Shown here one piece after another: positions 8,976 through 17,782 of a DNA stretch of 64,000 nt. The first letter of the stretch is position 1. The number at the start of each line of letters is the position of its first letter. This DNA is from Clostridiales bacterium (GTDB lineage Bacteria > Bacillota > Clostridia > Saccharofermentanales > Saccharofermentanaceae), in contig JAFZWN010000042.1 in the NCBI GenBank assembly GCA_017617295.1, positions 1-64,000 of the forward strand, written 5' to 3'. Under the pieces are notes generated by a model that was not told where the DNA came from, ran no database searches, and saw nothing but the letters and a program-made list of their open reading frames with translations. Both the position numbers and the translations under genes were made by a program.

Positions 8976-10130
8976 TTGATAGCTTTCAATATGCAGCCTT
9001 TGGCTCTGGGAAACCTGACAGGTATCGGGTATTATGCCGCCAACGTAATGAAGGAGCTCGTACCCATACTCGACGAAGACCACGAGCTGCATGTGTTCGA
9101 CTTTATGGACAGGAACGGTGCCGCCTCGATGCTCCAAAAGCATCTGGGCGGTGCTTTTGACGTCTCCAAACTCCATACGGTCACTTCTGTTCCGCTGTCG
9201 CTCTATATCAGAGCGGGAAACGGCGGCAAGCTCTTTCCCTACGAGAAACTGGCAAAGTCAGATGCGGATCTGACTGTGTTCTTTAATTTTCTCTGTCCGC
9301 AGGGGATAACCGGGGATAATATCATCACGATATACGACATGGTAAGTTCGCGCTATCCCGAGACCATGCAGAGCAGGAACAGGAGGCTTTTGAAGCGTTT
9401 CCTGAAGCCCTCGGCGGATAATGCTTCGTATATAATAACGATCTCCGAGTTTTCAAAAAAGGAGATCATCGAGCTCCTCGGTGCTCCTGAGGAAAAGGTC
9501 AGGGTCGCCCACTGCGGTGTGGACACGTCTTTTTATTCGCCTTTTGAATCCGAAGTGGAGGAGAGTGCCGGGAGGGCCTATCTTGAGAGGACTTACGGTA
9601 TCGGCAGGTACATCCTTTATGTCGGGACTTTGGAACCGAGAAAGAACATAATCACGATAGTCAGGGCTTTTGAAAAGGCCGCCTCTTCGCATAAGGATGT
9701 CAAGCTCGTTCTGGCGGGGGGCGTCGGATGGAAGAGCGAAGAGACAATGAAGGTCATTGCCGGGTCGCCTTTTTCCGACCGGATCGTTCGGACCGGATAC
9801 ATAAGCGATGAGGACAAGAGGCTCTTATACAGGGGAGCGGAGTTCTTCGTATTCCCGAGCCTTTACGAGGGGTTCGGAATGCCTGTGACAGAGGCAATGG
9901 CATGCGGTACTCCTGCGGTGATCGCCGATACGTCGAGCCTTCCCGAGGCATCGGGAGGTCTTGCTTTGGCTTCCCCGGCAGAAGATGTATCGGGCTTTGC
10001 GGATATATTCGATCAGATATTAAGAGGAGACGCGGTACTCCCGTCTTCCGAAGAACTTATCCGGGCCGCATCCAAATTCACCTGGAACAATGCGGCAAGG
10101 GTTTATAACGATACATTCGGTATGTTATAA
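8976..10130 (+). CDS. Family 4 glycosyltransferase
   Basis: A 384-residue GT-B fold retaining glycosyltransferase. The N-terminus carries the usual acceptor-side pattern (LTGIGYYAAN), the middle has the donor-domain entry YVGTLEPRKN, and the C-terminal half has the E-x7-E nucleotide-sugar motif EGFGMPVTE. The TTG at 8976 is chosen because AAGGAAGG lies just upstream and the protein start then matches family length. The next ATG would remove only five residues. It follows the phosphohexomutase by 31 bases and precedes gmd, so it probably adds a sugar to the D-rhamnose-containing glycan. It resembles the 19750-20928 enzyme in overall pattern. Confidence 0.88.
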   Translation: MIAFNMQPLALGNLTGIGYYAANVMKELVPILDEDHELHVFDFMDRNGAASMLQKHLGGAFDVSKLHTVTSVPLSLYIRAGNGGKLFPYEKLAKSDADLTVFFNFLCPQGITGDNIITIYDMVSSRYPETMQSRNRRLLKRFLKPSADNASYIITISEFSKKEIIELLGAPEEKVRVAHCGVDTSFYSPFESEVEESAGRAYLERTYGIGRYILYVGTLEPRKNIITIVRAFEKAASSHKDVKLVLAGGVGWKSEETMKVIAGSPFSDRIVRTGYISDEDKRLLYRGAEFFVFPSLYEGFGMPVTEAMACGTPAVIADTSSLPEASGGLALASPAEDVSGFADIFDQILRGDAVLPSSEELIRAASKFTWNNAARVYNDTFGML

Positions 10131-10179
10131 TGTCTAACTGAAAAAATATAAAATAAATATATATGGGAGATTCTGTCAT

Positions 10180-11193
10180 ATGAAAAGAGCACTTATCACC
10201 GGTATCACCGGACAGGACGGTTCGTATCTTGCCGAGCTTCTGCTTGAGAAGGGTTATGAGGTTTACGGCATCTGGAGAAGAAAGGCATATGTCGACTACG
10301 GCAATATCGAGCACTTAAAGGACAAGGTTACTCTTATCTATGCCGATATGACAGACCCTGTATCCCTCATGTCCGCCATGAAGATATCCCTGGCTGATGA
10401 GGTATATAACCTCGCAGCCCAGTCGTTTGTCGCCACATCATGGGATACGCCTCTGGGAACCGCCGATATCGATGCCATCGGTGTTACGAACATGCTCGAG
10501 GCAATAAGGATCGTTAATCCTTCCGCCCGTTTCTATCAGGCTTCCACTTCCGAGATGTTCGGAAAGGTACAGGAGATCCCCCAGAAGGAGACGACTCCTT
10601 TCTATCCCCGTTCACCCTACGGTGTAGCAAAGCTCTACGGACACTGGATCACCAAGAACTACAGAGAGAGCTATGACATGTTCGCATGTTCCGGTATCCT
10701 CTTTAACCATGAGTCCGAGAGAAGAGGACTTGAGTTCGTAACGAGAAAGATCACCAATGCTGCTGCCAAGATCTCCGTTGGTCAGCAGGAATGCGTCGAG
10801 CTTGGCAATCTTTCCGCCAAGAGAGACTGGGGTCACTCCAAGGATTATGTCAGAGCCATGTATCTCATGCTCCAGGCAGATCATCCCGATGATTACGTTG
10901 TTGCAACGAATGAGACAAGAACGGTAAGGGAGTTCGCCGAGAGGGCCTTCGCTCATGTAGGCATGGATATCGCCTGGGAAGGTGAGGGCGTAAACGAGGT
11001 CGGTATCGACAAGAAGAGCGGCAAGACCGTAGTAAAGGTCAACCCCAAGTTCTTCCGTCCCGCTGAAGTCGAACTCCTTATCGGAGATCCCACAAAGGCA
11101 GAGACTGAGCTCGGATGGAAGAGAGAGATCACTTTTGACGAGCTTGTAAAGAGAATGGTCGAGAATGACCTGAGGATCGTTAAGAATTCATGA
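10180..11193 (+). CDS. gmd: GDP-mannose 4,6-dehydratase
   Basis: A 337-residue extended short-chain dehydrogenase. The NADP-binding GITGQDG (residues 8-14), the catalytic Thr123 and Glu125 in STSEMFG, Tyr147 and Lys151 in SPYGVAK, and the Gmd-specific FNHESERRG all match. It converts GDP-D-mannose to GDP-4-keto-6-deoxy-D-mannose. The next gene reduces this product, and ManC downstream supplies GDP-mannose. GGGAG stands ten bases before the ATG. The stop overlaps the rmd start by four bases, so the two enzymes are coupled. Confidence 0.95.
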   Translation: MKRALITGITGQDGSYLAELLLEKGYEVYGIWRRKAYVDYGNIEHLKDKVTLIYADMTDPVSLMSAMKISLADEVYNLAAQSFVATSWDTPLGTADIDAIGVTNMLEAIRIVNPSARFYQASTSEMFGKVQEIPQKETTPFYPRSPYGVAKLYGHWITKNYRESYDMFACSGILFNHESERRGLEFVTRKITNAAAKISVGQQECVELGNLSAKRDWGHSKDYVRAMYLMLQADHPDDYVVATNETRTVREFAERAFAHVGMDIAWEGEGVNEVGIDKKSGKTVVKVNPKFFRPAEVELLIGDPTKAETELGWKREITFDELVKRMVENDLRIVKNS

Positions 11194-12113
11194 GCAAAGC
11201 ACTTGTAACCGGAATCTGCGGCTTCGCCGGCAAGTCCCTGAGAAGAGAGCTCGAGGCATCCGGATATGATGTTTACGGTGTCGATATAGTTCCTTCGGAT
11301 GAGAAGGTCTTTAAGACCGATCTTCTCGACCGCGAAGCTACGAAGGATCTTATCGGCGATATAAGGCCGGATGTAATTTTTAATCTGGCGGGACAGGCTT
11401 CGCCTATCATATCGTGGCAGGATATCAACCTTACCATGCACCTGAATGTCGATCTGTCGGTCAATATCGCAGAGAGCGTCAGATCCGTGGCTCCCGGTAC
11501 CCGCATGATTTTTATCGGTTCCGCCAATCAGTATGACATGAGCGTGTCGGAGGACGGCCTTATCGGGGAGGATACCCCGAAGGTCAGTAATTCCCCGTAT
11601 TCGATATCGAAGAATGCCCAGGAAGACATACTTGCACTTATGGCGAAGAAGTACGATCTGGATATCATAATGACAAGATCGTTCAATCATATCGGACCCG
11701 AGCAGCGTCCGGGATTTGTCATTACCGACTATTCGCAGAGGATAGCTCAGCTCGAAGCCGGCAAGATCGATACGTTTACCTACGGCAACCTTAATTCCTG
11801 GAGAGATTTCTCGGATGTCAGGGATGTCGTAAGAGCCTACCGTCTTATTGCCGAGAAGGGCAGGAGCGGGAATATCTATAATGTCGGTTCCGGAGAGAGC
11901 TATTATATCAGGGATCTTATCGGGATCCTGGTGGATATGAGCCCCGAAGCGCAGAGCAAGACAGTTTTGCCGGAGAGACTCCCTGACAATGCCCTGATCC
12001 ATTACAGGGGAGATCTGAGCAGGCTTAAGTCCGATACGGGTTACGAGCCCCGCTATGATGTGAAAGAGACCGTATCTTCTGTGCTCGCGAGCTACAGAGC
12101 ACTTGAGAGATAA
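11190..12113 (+). CDS. rmd: GDP-4-keto-6-deoxy-D-mannose reductase (GDP-D-rhamnose synthase)
   Basis: A 307-residue extended SDR protein with the nucleotide-binding GICGFAG (residues 8-14), the catalytic Ser111 region (GSANQYD) and Tyr137/Lys141 in SPYSISK. The segment TRSFNHIGPEQ...FVITDYSQRIAQLE is the Rmd pattern and differs from GDP-fucose synthase (Fcl). It reduces the Gmd product to GDP-D-rhamnose. A reductase giving GDP-6-deoxy-D-talose is the main alternative and cannot be excluded from sequence alone. Coupled to gmd by ATGA and followed after 24 bases by the ABC exporter. Confidence 0.85.
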   Translation: MSKALVTGICGFAGKSLRRELEASGYDVYGVDIVPSDEKVFKTDLLDREATKDLIGDIRPDVIFNLAGQASPIISWQDINLTMHLNVDLSVNIAESVRSVAPGTRMIFIGSANQYDMSVSEDGLIGEDTPKVSNSPYSISKNAQEDILALMAKKYDLDIIMTRSFNHIGPEQRPGFVITDYSQRIAQLEAGKIDTFTYGNLNSWRDFSDVRDVVRAYRLIAEKGRSGNIYNVGSGESYYIRDLIGILVDMSPEAQSKTVLPERLPDNALIHYRGDLSRLKSDTGYEPRYDVKETVSSVLASYRALER

Positions 12114-12137
12114 GGATTTCGGGCGCTTTTTACAGAT

Positions 12138-12920
12138 ATGTTCAAAGAGATATACAAATACAGAGAGATGATATATACGATGGTCAGAAAAGACCTGCGC
12201 GGAAGATACAAAGGTTCCGTGCTGGGCTTTCTCTGGACGTTCATTAATCCGCTCCTGCAGCTTGTCGTATACTATTTTGTCTTTTCCATGATACTCGGGA
12301 ATAATATCCCGAAGTTCTATCTGTATCTTTTTGTCGGACTTATCCCGTGGATATTCTTCTCTGCATCGCTTACCGGAGGCTCCATATCCATAATCGCGCA
12401 GAAGGATCTGATAAAAAAGATCTATTTTCCGCGTGAGATAATACCCATTTCTTATGTGACATCGTGCTTCGTCAATATGCTCCTGAGCTTTGTCGTCGTT
12501 ATAGCCGTTGTCATCTTCTCGGGAGTAATGCCTTCGATCCTCGGTATCATCTGCCTTCCGGCCATAATGCTCGTCGAATACCTGCTTTGTCTGGGAATGG
12601 CTCTCATAACATCGGCACTGACCGTTTATTTCAGGGATCTTGAGCATATCCTCGGTATCGTGTCGATGGCATGGATGTATGCGACTCCGATCTGCTACCC
12701 TGCATCGCTCGTAGTAGAGAAGCTTCCTGAGAGATTCGTTTTCCTTTATAACCTGAATCCCATGACTCCGATAGTCGAAGCATACAGGGCCGTCCTTTAC
12801 GAAGGCGGGATCCCCAGAATGGAGACGCTCCTGTCTGCTACTGCTCTCGGAGCCGTTTTCCTGATCATAGGAATATTCGTCTTCAGGAAACTGAACAGAA
12901 ACTTTGCGGAGGAACTTTAA
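12138..12920 (+). CDS. wzm: ABC-2 type polysaccharide export permease
   Basis: A 260-residue permease of the Wzm/TagG/KpsM group with six hydrophobic segments and the family patterns KDLRGRYKGSVLGFLW near the N-terminus and YNLNPMTPIVEAYR before the last segment. It pairs with the ATPase that starts 4 bases after its stop. Together they export a finished lipid-linked glycan across the membrane. No good ribosome binding site is visible before the ATG (an AAGGA lies too far away), so coupling to the upstream gene is likely. Confidence 0.92.
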   Translation: MFKEIYKYREMIYTMVRKDLRGRYKGSVLGFLWTFINPLLQLVVYYFVFSMILGNNIPKFYLYLFVGLIPWIFFSASLTGGSISIIAQKDLIKKIYFPREIIPISYVTSCFVNMLLSFVVVIAVVIFSGVMPSILGIICLPAIMLVEYLLCLGMALITSALTVYFRDLEHILGIVSMAWMYATPICYPASLVVEKLPERFVFLYNLNPMTPIVEAYRAVLYEGGIPRMETLLSATALGAVFLIIGIFVFRKLNRNFAEEL

Positions 12921-12924
12921 AGTC

Positions 12925-14244
12925 ATGCCCGAGAACGAAGAACAGTTTGCCATCAGGGTCAAAAATGTCAGCAAGGGCTTTAAGATCTATTATGACAAGG
13001 GAGCGAGCCTTAAGGAGCGCCTTCTCTTCCGCGGACGCGACAAATATCACGAGAGAGTGGTATTAAAGGACATAAGCCTTGATATCAAAAGGGGAGAGGT
13101 CATCGGTCTTATAGGCCATAACGGCTGCGGAAAGAGTACTCTTTTAAAGCTCATGACCAAGATCCTTTATCCCGACAGCGGCGAGATAGAGGTAAACGGC
13201 AGGGTATCGAGCCTTCTTGAGCTCGGCGCGGGCTTCCATCCCGACATGAGCGGACGTGAGAACATCTATACCAATGCATCCATCTTCGGTCTGTCCAAAA
13301 AGGAGATCGACAGGAGGCTCGACGCGATAATATCCTTCTCGGAACTCGAGGAGTTCATCGATAATCCCGTAAGGACATATTCTTCGGGAATGTACATGAG
13401 GCTTGCCTTCTCTGTTGCCATCAACGTTGATGCCGACGTTCTTCTGATAGACGAGATCCTGGCCGTAGGAGATACCAATTTTCAGGCCAAGTGCTTCAAT
13501 AAGCTCCAGGAGATCAAGAGCAACGGGACCACGATAGTAATAGTCTCCCACTCTCTTAATCAGATCGAGAGCATCTGTAACCGCTCCATCTGGATCCATG
13601 ACGGCGGCATCAAGGCCGACGGATTCCCTAACGACGTCCATATGGATTACCTGACTTTTATGAGCAAGCTCCGTCAGATCAAGTCGAGGGAGATCGAGGA
13701 GGAGAGCAATGCCGCCAAAGCCGAGATCGCAGCCAGGAAAGCAGCCAAGGAAGCTAAGGAACTCGCCAGGCTCGAAGAGGAGAGGAGAAGGGAAGCTGCC
13801 AGGAAGAGATGGGGGTCGCGCGAGTGTTCTATCACGAACATCTATGCCGGAGATCTGCAAGGTAACGATAACCGTGTCATAAGAGTCGGAGATCCCATAA
13901 AGTTCCGTATCGACTACCGTGTTGATATCCCGATAAAGGATGCAGTTTTCGGTATAGGCATATTCAGGGCGGATGGCATGTATGTTTACGGTACCAATAC
14001 AAGGATCGAGAACTTCAAGAAGTTCGATCTCGAGAAGGACGGATCCTTTACGATAGTCCTGGAGCGTTATAATATGCTGCCCGGAAAATATATCGTGGGA
14101 TTCTCGATAGAGTACGGCGACGGCATTCCCGTGGATTACTGGAAGACGGCCTGCGAGATAGAGACTTATTCCGAGGTATCGGATGTCGGTTCCGTAAGGC
14201 TCGATCACACCTGGGAGTTCTCGCAGGACGGGATCGAACAATGA
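12925..14244 (+). CDS. wzt: ABC polysaccharide exporter ATPase with C-terminal glycan-binding domain
   Basis: A 439-residue protein. The ATPase half has Walker A GHNGCGKS (64-71), signature YSSGM (152-156), Walker B VLLIDE (172-177) and switch His209. A very charged helical linker rich in Ala, Glu, Lys and Arg (about 245-290) leads to a Wzt C-terminal beta-sandwich (about 295-435: IKFRIDYRV...PGKYIVGFSIEYGDG). In Wzt proteins that domain recognises the chain end before export. The ATG at 12925 is chosen because GGAGG sits at 12908-12912. A TTG seven codons earlier lies inside the permease gene and has no such site. It overlaps the next gene by four bases. Confidence 0.93.
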   Translation: MPENEEQFAIRVKNVSKGFKIYYDKGASLKERLLFRGRDKYHERVVLKDISLDIKRGEVIGLIGHNGCGKSTLLKLMTKILYPDSGEIEVNGRVSSLLELGAGFHPDMSGRENIYTNASIFGLSKKEIDRRLDAIISFSELEEFIDNPVRTYSSGMYMRLAFSVAINVDADVLLIDEILAVGDTNFQAKCFNKLQEIKSNGTTIVIVSHSLNQIESICNRSIWIHDGGIKADGFPNDVHMDYLTFMSKLRQIKSREIEEESNAAKAEIAARKAAKEAKELARLEEERRREAARKRWGSRECSITNIYAGDLQGNDNRVIRVGDPIKFRIDYRVDIPIKDAVFGIGIFRADGMYVYGTNTRIENFKKFDLEKDGSFTIVLERYNMLPGKYIVGFSIEYGDGIPVDYWKTACEIETYSEVSDVGSVRLDHTWEFSQDGIEQ

Positions 14245-14702
14245 GATATGAGAAGTACAGAAAAGTCCTGCTCGACTGCAGACCCGAAGGGATCGGATTC
14301 GCAAATGAGGCGGTACTCTATTTCTGTGAATTTTTTGACCGTTTTGCCGGTTTCTTTACGGTCTACCCGGAAGTCGTCCTCATATTAAGAGGCGAAGGAC
14401 AGGATCAGGTCAGGATCCCGGTAAAGCACAAGGAAGATATTGCAAGGGAAAAGGAGTTCTGTTCGGATGACGAGGTCATGGGCAGGAAAGAGGGTGAAGT
14501 CATGATCATACCGTATACTCCTTCGGATGATTATACAAAGCAGCTGCGAAAGACTGTTTCTTCCCCTCTTCTTGTGTCGGGCAGATGCTCCGCCGCTGTC
14601 GAGGATGTCAGAGCGAACGGCTGCGGGCTTTATTACAACGATTTTTACGAGTTCGAGGGGGGACTTTCATACCTTCTCGGAAAAGACAGCATATTTAAGT
14701 AA
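14241..14702 (+). CDS. Stand-alone half glycosyltransferase (degenerate GT-B C-terminal domain)
   Basis: A 153-residue protein of unknown role, coupled to wzt by ATGA. Its C-terminal part (PLLVSGRCSAAVEDVRANGC then GLYYNDFYEFEG) matches the end of the full-size GT4 at 16598-17782 (PVLVSGQCEVLLGHC, then GLYYMNYYEFEG). The earlier stretch PEVVLILRGEGQDQVRIP aligns with IKLVLMGKEIIEVP of that enzyme. So it is the donor-domain half of a GT-B fold without the acceptor half. The E-x7-E motif expected before PLLVSG is missing, with charged unrelated residues in its place. It is probably not a catalyst by itself; a partner or regulatory role is inference. A decaying gene fragment is the alternative, although the frame and the coupling are intact. 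Confidence 0.7.
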   Translation: MRYEKYRKVLLDCRPEGIGFANEAVLYFCEFFDRFAGFFTVYPEVVLILRGEGQDQVRIPVKHKEDIAREKEFCSDDEVMGRKEGEVMIIPYTPSDDYTKQLRKTVSSPLLVSGRCSAAVEDVRANGCGLYYNDFYEFEGGLSYLLGKDSIFK

Positions 14703-14716
14703 GGGGGCAGAAGGAA

Positions 14717-15154
14717 ATGTCACTTAACGAAGAAGAAAAGACAGGATCGGTTGATGTTGAAAAGATAATGGAGCAGATCCGTGACGAGATCGAAGTCTCG
14801 GGAGCTCGGGATATCCCTCTGTCCTTTGAAGATAAGGGAGCGGCAGGCCCTGCGGCTACCGTCACCGACGGCTCTAAGCTCGGTGATGCCGTGGAATATC
14901 TGTCCTATAATTACGAAGTCCAGCCGTATCAGCTCCTTACCGGCAATCCGGTCAAGGTCTTTATAAAGAAGGCCATAAGGAAGATCGCAGGCTTCTTCTT
15001 CCTGCCCATAGTAGGCCAGCAGAATACGCTTAATTTCAATTTCTTCCTTGTAAGCGAAGCTGTAAGGGAACAAAGAGACGAGATAGAGGAACTTAAAAAG
15101 GTCCTGTCTGATATGGAGAACAGGGTCAAGAGCCTTGAAGGAGAAAAGTCATGA
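14717..15154 (+). CDS. Small protein with C-terminal coiled coil, unknown function
   Basis: A 145-residue protein that I do not recognise. The N-terminus contains VDVEKIMEQIRDEI, a short acidic helix seen at the start of several clostridial glycan-locus proteins. The middle is low in complexity (GAAGPAATVTDG). Residues 80-100 are basic and amphipathic (KVFIKKAIRKIAGFFFLPI) and could lie on a membrane. The last 40 residues (EAVREQRDEIEELKKVLSDM) form a likely coiled coil. A QQNTLNFNF segment precedes that coil; the next small protein has VDQQNDVNEN at the same place, so the two look like divergent paralogs. AAGGAA precedes the ATG. Confidence 0.65.
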   Translation: MSLNEEEKTGSVDVEKIMEQIRDEIEVSGARDIPLSFEDKGAAGPAATVTDGSKLGDAVEYLSYNYEVQPYQLLTGNPVKVFIKKAIRKIAGFFFLPIVGQQNTLNFNFFLVSEAVREQRDEIEELKKVLSDMENRVKSLEGEKS

Positions 15155-15531
15155 CAGCCCGTGAGATGATAGAGCAAAAGGCTTCTGATCTGGGATCTGT
15201 CAGAGGCAGCGTCAGTCTTCCCGTCGACTTTGAGCAGATAAGCATGCTCGCGGGGATCTCTGCGGATGAAGCGTTATCCGGTGTGATCAGTAAGATCAGG
15301 GAAGATCACAGGATCGTATCCCAGTATCGAAGCGTCGGGGAGAAGATCGGAGGAGGTCTTTTCGGTTTCTATATCAATCACTCGGTAGATCAGCAGAATG
15401 ACGTGAACGAGAATCTCGCAACGGTATTTTCCGAGTTTGACGAACTCTCGAAGGAAAAGGCCGAGCTGCTCGGCAGGATCAATGATCTGTCCGTACGGAT
15501 CATGAAGCTGGAGAAGGAAAGATGCAGATAA
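15151..15531 (+). CDS. Small coiled-coil protein, likely divergent paralog of the preceding gene
   Basis: A 126-residue protein of unknown function, coupled to the previous gene by ATGA and overlapping the next glycosyltransferase by ten bases. It has an N-terminal helical region, a glycine-rich aromatic segment (GEKIGGGLFGFYINHSVDQQ) and a C-terminal coiled coil (EFDELSKEKAELLGRINDLS). The order hydrophobic patch, QQN, coiled coil is the same as in the 14717-15154 protein. Its place between Wzt and GT4 enzymes suggests a structural or chain-length role in the ABC-exported glycan. That is inference only. Confidence 0.65.
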   Translation: MTAREMIEQKASDLGSVRGSVSLPVDFEQISMLAGISADEALSGVISKIREDHRIVSQYRSVGEKIGGGLFGFYINHSVDQQNDVNENLATVFSEFDELSKEKAELLGRINDLSVRIMKLEKERCR

Positions 15532-16601
15532 TTCAGATACTCACCACCGTATCGTTCGGAGATGCCGTAAGCAATGACTGCCTGGCGATAAAAAAGCTCC
15601 TTGAGAGCCGCGGCTATAATACCTCGGTATATGCCGAGAATCTGGACAAGAGGATAAAGGATCCCGATATCCGTTACTTTAATAAGCTAAAAAATGTTTC
15701 CAAGGATGATATCATCATCTATCACCTTTCCACGGGGACTATACTGAACCGTAAGATAAAGAGCCTGCCGGGCAGAAAGTACGTTATCTACCATAATGTC
15801 ACCCCGCCGATATTCTTCGTGAAATACAGCGGCAAGCTCGCCAAACTGTGCAGCAAGGGCGTCAGCGAGGTTAAGGATCTGAAGGATACTTTCGAGGGCG
15901 GATGCTGTGATTCGCAGTATAATCTCGACGAACTCCGTTCTTACGGATATACCTGTCCGCTGTCGGTCAGGCCGATACTTATCCCTTTCGAGGATTATAA
16001 GAAAGAACCGGATCCCGAAGTGGTGTCCCGTATGAGCGACGGCGTTAAGAATATCCTCTTCGTCGGACGTGTGGCTCCGAACAAGTGTCAGCAGGATCTC
16101 ATATCCATGCTCTATGCATATAAGAAGATGTATTCCGATCCCGTAAGGCTCATACTGGCCGGTAACGGTGGGGGAATGGAGAAATATGTAGCCAGGCTCA
16201 AGTGCTATGCCGATAACCTGGGTCTTAATGCCGATGTGGTCTTTACCGGCCAGATCTCATTCCCCGCTATCCTGGCATATTACAGTACGGCAGACTGCTT
16301 CGTCTGCATGAGCGAACATGAGGGATTCTGCGTCCCTCTTGCCGAAGCCATGTGCTTCGATGTTCCGATACTGGCATATAGCTGCTGCGCGGTCCCAGGC
16401 ACTCTGGGAGGTACAGGGATACTTCTGCAAGACAAGGATCCTTCCGTCGCGGCGGCTTATCTTCATGAGATCCTTAATGATGAGGCTCTTCGCGGGAAGA
16501 TCGTAGAGGAACAGAGGGAGAGACTTAAGGACTTTTCATATGAGAATGTCTCGAAGCTGTTTATGGAGCAGCTGGAGAGCTTTATCGGAGGAAATAAGTG
16601 A
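15522..16601 (+). CDS. Family 4 glycosyltransferase
   Basis: A 359-residue GT-B glycosyltransferase. The N-terminal half begins IQILTTVSFGDAVSND, a form common in polysaccharide loci. The donor half starts at ILFVGRVAPNKCQQDL and carries the E-x7-E motif EGFCVPLAE, followed by AMCFDVPILAY. The start overlaps the upstream small gene by ten bases, with GAGAAGGAAAG as ribosome binding site, and its stop overlaps the next GT4 start. It probably adds one sugar of the ABC-exported glycan; donor and acceptor cannot be read from sequence. Confidence 0.9.
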   Translation: MQIIQILTTVSFGDAVSNDCLAIKKLLESRGYNTSVYAENLDKRIKDPDIRYFNKLKNVSKDDIIIYHLSTGTILNRKIKSLPGRKYVIYHNVTPPIFFVKYSGKLAKLCSKGVSEVKDLKDTFEGGCCDSQYNLDELRSYGYTCPLSVRPILIPFEDYKKEPDPEVVSRMSDGVKNILFVGRVAPNKCQQDLISMLYAYKKMYSDPVRLILAGNGGGMEKYVARLKCYADNLGLNADVVFTGQISFPAILAYYSTADCFVCMSEHEGFCVPLAEAMCFDVPILAYSCCAVPGTLGGTGILLQDKDPSVAAAYLHEILNDEALRGKIVEEQRERLKDFSYENVSKLFMEQLESFIGGNK

Positions 16602-17782
16602 AGCTTTGTTTTGTAGTTCAGAGAAGCGGTCTGGAAGTTAACGGGGGCGCGGAAGTCCTCGCGCGTCAGCTCGCCGAGAAGACGGCGCTCCTGACGGAAC
16701 ATGAAGTCGAGATCGCTACCACCAAGGCCATAGATTATGTCACATGGAAGAATGAATATACCGCCGATACCGAGGAATTGAACGGTGTCCTTATAAGAAG
16801 ATTTCCCGTCGTTTCCGAGAGGGACCAGGATAAGTTCAATAAGTTTACGGAGAAGATGCTCGCCTCGGGTGATGATATATCCGTTCAGGAAGAATGGATG
16901 AAGATGCAGGGACCGAACACTCCCGCGCTTATCGACTGGCTTACCGAGAATAAGGACGATTACGACTGCTTTATCTTCATGACATATCTTTATTACACAA
17001 CGTATTACGGACTGCGCGCCGTAGGAGATAAGGCCATATTCATCCCCACGGCCCACGAGGAGTGGCCGATACATTTAAAGATGTTCGAGGAGATGTTTAA
17101 AAAGCCGAAGTTCTATTACTACAACACCATAGAGGAAAAGATACTCGTTAATTCCCTTTTCCCTTTTACGGCAAACTTCCCCGACAATAACGGGACTGGC
17201 GGCGCAGGCGTCGATGTCCCTTCGGAAGTATCCGCTTCGGCCTTCAGAAGCAAATTCGGGATCGATGGGGACTTCATGGTCTATGTCGGAAGGATAGACG
17301 AGAATAAGTGCTGTCCCGAACTCTTCACTTACTTCAGAGAGTATAAGAAGAGGAATCCCGGATCGGATATCAAGCTCGTCCTGATGGGGAAAGAGATCAT
17401 AGAAGTTCCCAAGGCCGACGACATCATATCCCTGGGATTTGTATCGGAGGAAGATAAGTATAATGCCATCAAGGCATCGAGATTCCTGATACTGCCTTCG
17501 AAGTTCGAGAGCCTCTCGATCGTAGTCCTCGAGGCCATGTGCCTGGGGCGTCCGGTGCTGGTAAGCGGTCAGTGCGAAGTGCTTCTGGGGCACTGCAGAA
17601 GATCCAATGCGGGACTATATTATATGAACTACTACGAGTTCGAAGGTGCGGTCAATTTCTATCTTCGGAACAGCGGTACATGCGACCTCATGGGGGCAAA
17701 CGGGATAAGATATGTAAATGACAATTATTCCTGGGAGGGTATCATAAGCCGCCTCGATGATATAGTCAGAAAATACTTCTGA
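16598..17782 (+). CDS. Family 4 glycosyltransferase
   Basis: A 394-residue GT-B glycosyltransferase with GTG start at 16598 inside a GTGA overlap, after GGAGG. The acceptor half opens KLCFVVQRSGLEVNGGAE, the donor half has MVYVGRIDENKCCPELF, and the E-x7-E motif is ESLSIVVLE. Its tail PVLVSGQCEVLLGHC and GLYYMNYYEFEG is the same as in the truncated 14241-14702 protein. It is the last gene of this operon; its TGA directly abuts the stop of the convergent HAD gene with no intergenic base. Confidence 0.9.
   Translation: MKLCFVVQRSGLEVNGGAEVLARQLAEKTALLTEHEVEIATTKAIDYVTWKNEYTADTEELNGVLIRRFPVVSERDQDKFNKFTEKMLASGDDISVQEEWMKMQGPNTPALIDWLTENKDDYDCFIFMTYLYYTTYYGLRAVGDKAIFIPTAHEEWPIHLKMFEEMFKKPKFYYYNTIEEKILVNSLFPFTANFPDNNGTGGAGVDVPSEVSASAFRSKFGIDGDFMVYVGRIDENKCCPELFTYFREYKKRNPGSDIKLVLMGKEIIEVPKADDIISLGFVSEEDKYNAIKASRFLILPSKFESLSIVVLEAMCLGRPVLVSGQCEVLLGHCRRSNAGLYYMNYYEFEGAVNFYLRNSGTCDLMGANGIRYVNDNYSWEGIISRLDDIVRKYF

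Noticed and set aside
10953-12974. 673-residue open frame on the minus strand
   Set aside because: It runs antisense through rmd, wzm and the end of gmd, has no known domain, and its composition reflects the sense codon pattern.
13144-14304. 386-residue open frame on the minus strand
   Set aside because: It is antisense to wzt, whose motifs are complete on the plus strand.
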